A DNA stretch of 34,545 bases. Origin: Flavobacteriia bacterium (lineage in GTDB: Bacteria; Bacteroidota; Bacteroidia; Flavobacteriales_D; Crocinitomicaceae). Numbering within the stretch: position 1 is the first letter of the stretch; every line of letters starts with the position of its first letter. Location: positions 1 to 34,545 of the forward strand of contig CANHVK010000018.1 of the NCBI GenBank assembly GCA_947464135.1, in the 5' to 3' direction. The position numbers and the translations under genes are program-made. Under the pieces are notes generated by a model. It did no database searches, had not been told where the DNA came from, and saw nothing but the letters and a program-made list of their open reading frames with translations. Shown here one piece after another: positions 28,490-34,545 of the stretch.

Positions 28490-29059
28490 TTAGGAATGTA
28501 TTGAAGTAATAAAATTTCGAATTATTTTTTTACCATTAATTGTCATAATTGACTCAGGATGAAATTGAACGCCGTAAATTGGTAATTCATTATGTTGAAA
28601 AGACATTAACACATTATTTTCGGAAAAAGAAGTTGGAATAAATGGAGATTTATTATTTAATTGAATCTTCCAACTGTGATACAAACCAACTACTTGAACA
28701 TCTTCTAAATCATTAAATAAATGACTTTTATTTATAATATTAATTTTTTCAGAAATTCCATGTTTTACTTCAAGTTGATTTTCTAATTGATCACCAACAA
28801 ATTGAGCTAAAGCTTGCATCCCTAAACATACACCCAACATTGGCTTAATGTAAAAAAACTTTTGAATAACATCCATCAATAGATTAGATTCAATTGGTAA
28901 ACCAGGTCCCGGTGACAATACAATTGCGTCAGTCAAATCTAATGTATTCCAATCTATTTCATCATTTTTAAAAACAGAAACTTTCACATCAAATTCTTCA
29001 AAATAATGCAGTAAATTATAGGTAAAAGAATCATAGTTATCGATGATAGTGATGTGCAT
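28490..29059 (-). CDS. Glutamine amidotransferase, PabA/TrpG type
   Basis: This 189-residue class I amidotransferase supplies ammonia from glutamine for anthranilate (TrpG) or aminodeoxychorismate (PabA) synthesis. Motifs are IDNYDSFTYNLLHYF at the start, LSPGPGLP, the nucleophile Cys78 in GVCLGMQALAQ, and His167/Glu169 in GVQFHPESI. It stands alone here: no trpE, pabB or other trp genes are nearby, so the choice between the two pathways cannot be made. A lone copy outside a trp operon fits a PabA role somewhat better (inference). It is transcribed divergently from ridA, with a -7 box in the short gap. Confidence 0.9.
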   Translation of the reverse strand: MHITIIDNYDSFTYNLLHYFEEFDVKVSVFKNDEIDWNTLDLTDAIVLSPGPGLPIESNLLMDVIQKFFYIKPMLGVCLGMQALAQFVGDQLENQLEVKHGISEKINIINKSHLFNDLEDVQVVGLYHSWKIQLNNKSPFIPTSFSENNVLMSFQHNELPIYGVQFHPESIMTINGKKIIRNFITSIHS

Positions 29060-29084
29060 TTCAGGATTATTTCATAAACTTGTA

Positions 29085-29092
29085 CAAAGTTA
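29085..29092 (-). promoter_or_regulatory. -7 box of the PabA/TrpG gene
   Basis: The minus strand reads TAACTTTG, an exact TAnnTTTG match, about 25 bp before the ATG at 29059. No upstream TTG was found. Confidence 0.4.
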
Positions 29093-29117
29093 GTTAAACG
29101 GTATAAATAATTTGATT

Positions 29118-29495
29118 ATGAAACAAACTTTCAAAATTCCTGGAGCGCCTGCCCCTATCGGACCTTATAGTCCCGCAGTATTGAAAAATGACACCTTATA
29201 TGTTAGTGGTCAAATCCCTACAAATCCTAAAACAGGTGAATTAACACTTGATACTATAGAATCATCTACAAAACAAATCATGGATAACATAGGTTTGTTA
29301 TTGAACGAAGCAGGAATGAATTATTCTAATATCGTTAAAGTAACAATATTCTTAACTAACCTTGATGATTTTGTGGCTGTAAACGGTGTTTATGGATCTT
29401 ATTTTAAAATTGATCCACCTGCTCGTGAAACGGTTCAAGTTAGTCGTTTACCGATGAATGTTCCTATTGAAATTTCATGTATAGCTGTAAAATAA
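29118..29495 (+). CDS. ridA: RidA family enamine/imine deaminase
   Basis: RidA hydrolyses reactive enamine/imine intermediates such as 2-aminoacrylate, protecting PLP enzymes. From ATG 29118 it has 125 residues, the family norm. Conserved pieces are PGAPAPIGPYSPAV, LYVSGQIPTNPKTGEL, the substrate-binding Arg103 in PPARETVQVSRLP, and Glu118 in VPIEISCIAVK. An in-frame TTG six bases upstream is less likely as a start. It is divergent from the amidotransferase gene. The sequence directly after its stop is a remnant of the dispersed repeat. Confidence 0.95.
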   Translation: MKQTFKIPGAPAPIGPYSPAVLKNDTLYVSGQIPTNPKTGELTLDTIESSTKQIMDNIGLLLNEAGMNYSNIVKVTIFLTNLDDFVAVNGVYGSYFKIDPPARETVQVSRLPMNVPIEISCIAVK

Positions 29496-29500
29496 AACTT

Positions 29501-29540
29501 TAGACATTAGACTCAAAGACATTAGAAGACAAAAGACTGT
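29501..29540. repeat. Remnant of dispersed repeat (AGAC-rich)
   Basis: The stretch tagacattagactcaaag, followed by acattagaagacaaaagac, matches the gagacgttagacat/acaaaagac style of the dispersed repeat. It lies directly upstream of the glycosyltransferase, whose normal start codon is missing. Confidence 0.6.
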
Positions 29541-29579
29541 TAAATAGTAGTTTTCGTTATTAAAAATTATACATCAAAC

Positions 29580-31529
29580 ATTAAACATTCATTTGACATA
29601 TCGGTTATCATTGTAAACTATAATGTTGCCTATTTTTTAGAGCAATGTTTAAATTCTGTTTACAAAGCTCTGAATAATATCTCTGGAGAAGTCTTTGTGG
29701 TCGATAATAATTCGGTTGACAATTCCGTTGAAATGGTACGAAAGAAGTTTCCTGAAACTTGTATCATAGAAAACAAAATAAATGTAGGTTTTTCAAAAGC
29801 AAATAATCAAGGGATTGAATTATCAAACGGCAAATATGTCTTATTGCTAAATCCTGATACCGTAATAGAAGAAGACACGTTAAGTAAGGTTGTTCATTTC
29901 ATGGAAAACCACCCTGATGCCGGAGGTTTAGGTGTCCATATGGTAGATGGTAGTGGGACATTTTTACCTGAATCAAAAAGAGGATTACCCACCCCTTCAG
30001 TTGCTTTTTATAAAATTTTTGGACTTAGTAAATTATTTCCTAAATCTAAAAAATTCGGAAAGTATCATTTAGGATTTTTACCGGAGTTTGAAACAAACGA
30101 AGTGGAAATATTAAGTGGAGCCTTCATGTTAATGCGAAAAGAGACTCTAGATAAAGTTGGCCTATTAGACGAAACCTTTTTTATGTATGGTGAAGATATT
30201 GACCTATCATATAGAATTATACTAGGAGGTTATAAAAATTACTACTTTGCAGACACCAACATAATACATTACAAAGGAGAAAGCACAAAAAAAAGTTCAG
30301 TAAATTATGTCTTTGTTTTTTATCGAGCAATGGTCATTTTTGCTGAAAAACATTTTTCTAAAAATAATGCTAAGCTTTTTTCATTTCTAATAAATATTGC
30401 CATCTATTTAAGAGCAGGTTTAGCGATCATTGTTCGATTTATAAAAAAATCATTCCTTCCAACATTTGATTTTTTATCCATAATTTCAATTTTGTTTAGT
30501 TTTCGAATGATATGGAAAAACAAAGGAATAAACTTTCCATTCGAATTAATTAAATACGCCTTTCCTGCCTATGTAATCGTTTGGATCACTTCACTAACTT
30601 ACTCAGGTTTGTATGATTACCCAACAAAAATAAACAACATAATTAAGGGAACTCTTTTTGGTTCATTAACAATATTAGTTATCTATGGTTTATTACCCAA
30701 AGAGCTTCAATTTTCTCGTTTGTTCATCATTTTAGGTACTTTATCAATTATTCTATATTTATTAGTTAGCAGATTTCTTTTTTCAAAACTAATTAGTAAA
30801 AAATACAGTTTAAACGGAGAAAAACCAAAAAGATTTGCACTTGTAGGTTCATTTGAAGAAACTAATCGTGTTGTAAAAATTTTAGAACAATCAAACAAAG
30901 TAATTCAAGAGATTCTTTTTGTTTCTCCATCTGAAACAAAACATGAAAACGAAATAGGGACAATAGATCAACTTGACCAAATCCAATTGATTCATAAAAT
31001 TGATGAAATCATTTTTTGTGCGAAAGATACGAGCTCTCAAAAAATAATCTTTTGGATGAACAAACTTGCCGATGCTAAAACAATTTTTAAGATCGCACAA
31101 CCAGACACAGGTTTTTTAATAGGTAGCAACTCTTCCGATGCGAATGGCGAATATTATACAATTGACAATCAAAAAATAACACAAAAAAATGCTATTAGAA
31201 ACAAACGAACATTAGATATTCTTTTATCTATAATGTTATTGATTTCATCACCAATTTTAATTTTCAAAATTAAACATAAAAAAATGTTTTATAAAAATCT
31301 ATTGGACTGTTTGATTGGAAATAAAACTTTTGTAGGGTATAGTAAAGAAATGAATGATGATAAATTACAATTACCTAGCATAAAATCAGGAATACTTTCT
31401 CCAACAGACATTAAGAAAAATAAAGACAATCCTTTAACAAAGACAAACTTATTATATGCCAAAAATTACACTTTTTTAATGGATTTGGAAATTATTTACA
31501 GTAATTGGAAACAATTAGATAGAAATTAA
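29580..31529 (+). CDS. GT2 glycosyltransferase fused to degenerate sugar-transferase tail
   Basis: The conserved GT2 N-terminus begins at base 29592 (FDISVIIVNYNVAYFLEQCL), but no ATG, GTG or TTG precedes it in frame after the stop at 29541. ATT at 29580 is the best candidate start, giving 649 residues; starting at GTG 29697 would remove the nucleotide-binding strand. The GT2 domain (to about 290) has VVDNNSVDNS, LLLNPDTVIEED and FFMYGEDIDLSYR. About 290-420 contains several membrane helices. About 420-530 looks like the Rossmann-like middle domain of WcaJ/WbaP-type initiating transferases (FALVGSFEETNRVVKIL). The tail (from about 538) starts like a phosphoglycosyltransferase (RNKRTLDILLSIMLLISSPIL) but is only about 110 residues. 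It reads TFVGYSK where SLVGPRP is expected and lacks the Asp-Glu pair, so it is probably inactive. A role in cell-surface polysaccharide synthesis at the inner membrane is inferred. Confidence 0.8.
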   Translation: MKHSFDISVIIVNYNVAYFLEQCLNSVYKALNNISGEVFVVDNNSVDNSVEMVRKKFPETCIIENKINVGFSKANNQGIELSNGKYVLLLNPDTVIEEDTLSKVVHFMENHPDAGGLGVHMVDGSGTFLPESKRGLPTPSVAFYKIFGLSKLFPKSKKFGKYHLGFLPEFETNEVEILSGAFMLMRKETLDKVGLLDETFFMYGEDIDLSYRIILGGYKNYYFADTNIIHYKGESTKKSSVNYVFVFYRAMVIFAEKHFSKNNAKLFSFLINIAIYLRAGLAIIVRFIKKSFLPTFDFLSIISILFSFRMIWKNKGINFPFELIKYAFPAYVIVWITSLTYSGLYDYPTKINNIIKGTLFGSLTILVIYGLLPKELQFSRLFIILGTLSIILYLLVSRFLFSKLISKKYSLNGEKPKRFALVGSFEETNRVVKILEQSNKVIQEILFVSPSETKHENEIGTIDQLDQIQLIHKIDEIIFCAKDTSSQKIIFWMNKLADAKTIFKIAQPDTGFLIGSNSSDANGEYYTIDNQKITQKNAIRNKRTLDILLSIMLLISSPILIFKIKHKKMFYKNLLDCLIGNKTFVGYSKEMNDDKLQLPSIKSGILSPTDIKKNKDNPLTKTNLLYAKNYTFLMDLEIIYSNWKQLDRN

Positions 31530-31612
31530 ATATTACCTTTTTTTGAAAATTTCTGGTCTTTTTCAAAATCATATTTGTAGATATTATAATAGCTTTTGAA
31601 TATTTTTTAATT

Positions 31613-31620
31613 TACTTTTG
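31613..31620 (+). promoter_or_regulatory. lepA -7 box
   Basis: TACTTTTG is an exact TAnnTTTG match, 29 bp before the lepA ATG. The nearest TTG (31596-31598) is only 14 bp upstream, shorter than usual. Confidence 0.4.
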
Positions 31621-31649
31621 TTAATCAAAGTATAAAGCTATTTTCAAGA

Positions 31650-33446
31650 ATGAAAAACATACGTAACTTCTGTATTATTGCACACATTGACCACGGTAAA
31701 AGTACCTTGGCTGATAGATTATTACAAACAACTGGAACAATTTCAGATCGTGAAATGCAAGCTCAAGCATTAGACGATATGGATTTAGAGAGAGAGCGTG
31801 GAATTACGATTAAAAGTCACGCAATACAAATGAATTACAAATTTGAAGGGGAAGATTACGTACTAAATTTAATTGACACTCCTGGGCACGTTGACTTTTC
31901 ATATGAAGTTTCTCGTTCAATAGCTGCTTGCGAAGGTGCGCTTCTAATTGTAGATGCATCTCAAGGAATTGAAGCACAAACTATTTCAAATTTATACCTT
32001 GCTTTAGAACACGATTTAGAAATCATCCCTATTCTAAACAAAATGGACTTACCTGGTGCGATGCCAGAAGAAGTAAGTGACCAAATCATTGATTTAATAG
32101 GATGTGATTTAGAAGATATTATTCCTGCATCAGGTAAAACTGGATTGGGTGTTGATAAAATTTTAGAAGCGGTAATTAAAAGAATCAAACCTCCAAAAGG
32201 AGATGAGAAAGCTCCATTACAAGCTATGATTTTTGATTCTGTGTTTAATCCTTTTAGAGGTATTATTGCTTATTACCGTATACTTAATGGTACAATTAAA
32301 AAAGGTGATAAAGTAATGTTTTTCAACACTGGAAAAACATACAATGCAGATGAAGTTGGTATTTTAAAAATGGATTTAACTCCTAAAAATGAAGTCAAAG
32401 CAGGTGATGTTGGCTACATTATTTCAGGGATTAAGCAAGCAAATGAAGTTAAAGTTGGTGATACAATAACGAATGCTAGCAATCCTTGTACAACATCTAT
32501 CAAAGGATTTGAAGATGTAAAACCAATGGTTTTTGCAGGTATTTATCCAGTTGAAACAGATGATTATGAAGAGTTAAGATACTCAATGGAAAAGCTACAG
32601 TTAAATGACTCTTCTTTAGTATTTGAACCTGAAGCTTCTGCAGCTCTTGGATTTGGATTCCGTTGTGGATTCTTAGGAATGTTACACATGGAAATTATTC
32701 AAGAAAGATTAGAACGTGAGTTTAATATGACAGTTATTACAACCGTTCCAAACGTATCCTACTTTACTTATTTAACAAAAGATCCTGAAAAAGCAATCAT
32801 AGTAAATAACCCATCTGAATTACCAGATCCATCATCGATGGCATTTATTGAAGAACCTTATATCAAAGCGCAAGTCATTACTAAAGCGGATTACGTTGGT
32901 CAAGTAATGAGTTTGTGTATAGAAAAACGAGGTGAATTAAAAAATCAGGTTTATTTGACTCAAGACCGCGTTGAGTTATCTTTTGAAATGCCTTTAGCAG
33001 AAATCGTATTTGATTTTTATGATCGTCTAAAGTCTATTTCTAGAGGATATGCTTCTTTTGATTATCATCCAATTGGTTATAAAAAATCTGATTTGATTAA
33101 ATTGGATGTTATGTTGAATTCTGAACCGATCGATGCATTATCTGCATTAGTACATAGAAGTAATGCCTATGATTTAGGTAAGAAAATATGTATTAAACTT
33201 AAAGAATTAATTCCAAGACAGCAATTCGAAATTCCAATACAAGCTGCAATAGGTGCGAAAATTATAGCTCGTGAAACGATCAAAGCATTAAGAAAAGACG
33301 TTACAGCAAAATGTTATGGTGGTGATATTTCTCGTAAGCGTAAATTACTTGAAAAACAAAAAGAAGGTAAAAAACGCATGCGTCAAGTTGGACGAGTAGA
33401 AGTTCCACAAGAAGCGTTTTTAGCGGTATTAAAATTGAACGATTAA
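31650..33446 (+). CDS. lepA: Elongation factor 4 (LepA), ribosomal GTPase
   Basis: LepA is a translational GTPase that acts on the ribosome. The 598-residue length is standard. G-domain motifs are AHIDHGKST (11-19), the switch [24 protein letters not shown] and NKMDLPGA. Domain 2 and the EF-G-like domains III and V follow ([17 protein letters not shown]). The C-terminal LepA-specific domain includes [20 protein letters not shown] and ends with [13 protein letters not shown]. It starts at ATG 31650, and tadA begins 2 bp after its stop, so they are probably co-transcribed. Confidence 0.97.
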   Translation: MKNIRNFCIIAHIDHGKSTLADRLLQTTGTISDREMQAQALDDMDLERERGITIKSHAIQMNYKFEGEDYVLNLIDTPGHVDFSYEVSRSIAACEGALLIVDASQGIEAQTISNLYLALEHDLEIIPILNKMDLPGAMPEEVSDQIIDLIGCDLEDIIPASGKTGLGVDKILEAVIKRIKPPKGDEKAPLQAMIFDSVFNPFRGIIAYYRILNGTIKKGDKVMFFNTGKTYNADEVGILKMDLTPKNEVKAGDVGYIISGIKQANEVKVGDTITNASNPCTTSIKGFEDVKPMVFAGIYPVETDDYEELRYSMEKLQLNDSSLVFEPEASAALGFGFRCGFLGMLHMEIIQERLEREFNMTVITTVPNVSYFTYLTKDPEKAIIVNNPSELPDPSSMAFIEEPYIKAQVITKADYVGQVMSLCIEKRGELKNQVYLTQDRVELSFEMPLAEIVFDFYDRLKSISRGYASFDYHPIGYKKSDLIKLDVMLNSEPIDALSALVHRSNAYDLGKKICIKLKELIPRQQFEIPIQAAIGAKIIARETIKALRKDVTAKCYGGDISRKRKLLEKQKEGKKRMRQVGRVEVPQEAFLAVLKLND

Positions 33447-33448
33447 AA

Positions 33449-33898
33449 ATGATTAATCCGTTTGATGATAGCTATTTCATGAAACAGGCCTATCAGGAAG
33501 CTCAAAAAGCATTCGCTTTGGGTGAGGTTCCTGTAGGCGCTGTTGTTGTGGCTAACAATCAAATAATAGCAAGAGCTCACAACCAAACAGAACAATTAAA
33601 CGATGTAACTGCTCATGCTGAAATGTTGAGCATAACAGCCGCATCTAATTTTTTAGGCGCAAAATATTTACATGGATGTACTTTATACATCACTCTTGAA
33701 CCTTGTTGCATGTGTGCTGGAGCCTTATATTGGTCTCAAATCGATAAAATAGTATATGCAGCTCGAGATGAAAAACGTGGTGCTTGTAGCCACTCCCCTT
33801 CCCTTTTCCACCCAAAAACTTTAATTACCAATGGAGTAATGGAAGAAGAATGTAGTTACTTACTAATAAATTTTTTTAGACAAAGAAGAAGCGAATGA
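33449..33898 (+). CDS. tadA: tRNA(adenine34) deaminase TadA
   Basis: TadA deaminates A34 to inosine in the tRNA-Arg(ACG) wobble position. The 149-residue protein carries the zinc/catalytic motifs HAE (56-58), with Glu58 as proton shuttle, and PCCMC (85-89). Also visible are GEVPVGAVVV and the RGACSHSPSLFHP loop in place of the usual GAxGS. The start follows the lepA stop by 2 bp and the TGA stop overlaps the next gene's ATG (ATGA), pointing to a three-gene transcriptional unit. Guanine deaminase-like relatives share this fold, but length and motif spacing favour TadA. Confidence 0.93.
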   Translation: MINPFDDSYFMKQAYQEAQKAFALGEVPVGAVVVANNQIIARAHNQTEQLNDVTAHAEMLSITAASNFLGAKYLHGCTLYITLEPCCMCAGALYWSQIDKIVYAARDEKRGACSHSPSLFHPKTLITNGVMEEECSYLLINFFRQRRSE

Positions 33899-34545
33899 CT
33901 AAAAAACAAGAGTTAGTAACAATTTTTATATTACTCATTCTAACTATAGTTTCTTTCTCAAATTTTACATCTATTGGTTTCGTAAATTCGGATGATGCGG
34001 ATTGCTATATTCGTGCTCAAGGTGGAAACATACTAAACGATTCTTTAATTTGGGCCAAAGATCAAGGTAGATTTTTTTTTATTTACAGAAATTTTTTAGC
34101 AAGTATCCCCTACTTATTTGAATCTAAAATTTGGATTAAAACAACACAATATCTTCCAATTGTTTTAAATTTTATTTTAGCATCAATAATTATCGCAAAT
34201 CATTTTAAATCAAAATATCTTGGTTACCTAACCTATATTTGTTTTTTATTTTTTTTTAGTATTCCAGTTGATGAATTTACTCCACCAATAGCTTATCCAT
34301 TCCTTTTTTCACTAGATGTATTATTCTTCTTAATTTCATTTTCATTATTGCTAAAATTCAAGGAACGAAAAAACTATTCAAACTACTTACTTTCTCTAGT
34401 TTTCTTTTTCATACCTTTTGTTAGCTTTGAAGCTTATGTAATATTTTTACCAATTTATTTAATATATTCAATTTACATATTCAAAGGAACTTTCAGAATT
34501 ACTGATTTGTTTAATAAAGAAACTTTAAAAGTAACTCTTCCAGTA
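33895..34545 (+). CDS. Polytopic membrane protein, 3' partial
   Basis: A frame opens at ATG 33895, overlapping the tadA stop by four bases (ATGA), and stays open to the window end (217 codons). It reads MTKKQELVTIFILLILTIVS, an N-terminal membrane helix. A loop with NSDDADCYIRAQGGNI follows, then RFFFIYRNFLASIPYLF and at least four more hydrophobic segments rich in Phe, Ile and Leu. An acidic pair in the first loop followed by many helices resembles GT-C type membrane glycosyltransferases or GtrII-like proteins. That is only a suggestion, as I do not recognise a family signature. A nearby GT2 fusion gene makes a surface-glycan role plausible. Confidence 0.75.
   Translation, partial: MTKKQELVTIFILLILTIVSFSNFTSIGFVNSDDADCYIRAQGGNILNDSLIWAKDQGRFFFIYRNFLASIPYLFESKIWIKTTQYLPIVLNFILASIIIANHFKSKYLGYLTYICFLFFFSIPVDEFTPPIAYPFLFSLDVLFFLISFSLLLKFKERKNYSNYLLSLVFFFIPFVSFEAYVIFLPIYLIYSIYIFKGTFRITDLFNKETLKVTLPV

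Noticed and set aside
30707-31100. Minus-strand frames inside the glycosyltransferase gene
   Set aside because: Antisense shadows in AT-rich coding DNA with no recognisable protein features.

Overview
The window is AT-rich and comes from a Bacteroidota genome, most likely the order Flavobacteriales. Four things point there: three secreted proteins with type IX secretion (T9SS) sorting domains of both type A and type B; a fused alpha/beta 2-oxoacid dehydrogenase E1; promoters of the Bacteroidota form TTG-N17-21-TAnnTTTG; and few Shine-Dalgarno-like sites. The genus cannot be fixed from sequence reading alone.

Layout. (1) 1-2851: the 3' end of a large T9SS adhesin that opens with near-identical 255-bp repeats. 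(2) 2852-5623: a gene-poor accessory stretch with a higBA toxin-antitoxin pair, a small coiled-coil membrane protein, a dead two-gene cassette (small partner ORF plus zeta-toxin-like P-loop kinase), and several copies of a dispersed intergenic repeat. (3) 5624-16218: a T9SS-exported C10 cysteine peptidase, a UPF1-like SF1 helicase and a 1870-aa type B T9SS adhesin. (4) 16278-29495: a housekeeping block with gyrB, a glutathione peroxidase, an OmpA-family protein, hemF, a LysM/PBP1-like protein, guaA, lolA, fused E1, gdhA, a pabA/trpG-type amidotransferase and ridA. (5) 29496-34545: a GT2 glycosyltransferase fused to a degenerate phosphoglycosyltransferase-like tail, then lepA, tadA and the 5' part of a polytopic membrane protein, the last three tightly packed on one strand.

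How genes relate. The LysM protein and hemF overlap by 8 bp, tadA follows lepA by 2 bp, and the terminal membrane protein overlaps tadA by 4 bp (ATGA), so these are probably co-transcribed. Clear hairpin terminators separate adhesin/gyrB, guaA/LysM, lolA/E1 and E1/gdhA.

The most interesting parts are the decayed toxin-antitoxin-like cassette at 4778-5283, apparently cut off by a repeat copy; the dispersed repeat family with inverted arms; an A-B-A-B higher-order repeat in the first adhesin; promoter boxes lying 4-8 bp from the start codons of guaA and higB, which suggests leaderless transcripts; and a glycosyltransferase with no ATG, GTG or TTG at its expected start. I did not find a clearly new multi-gene system.
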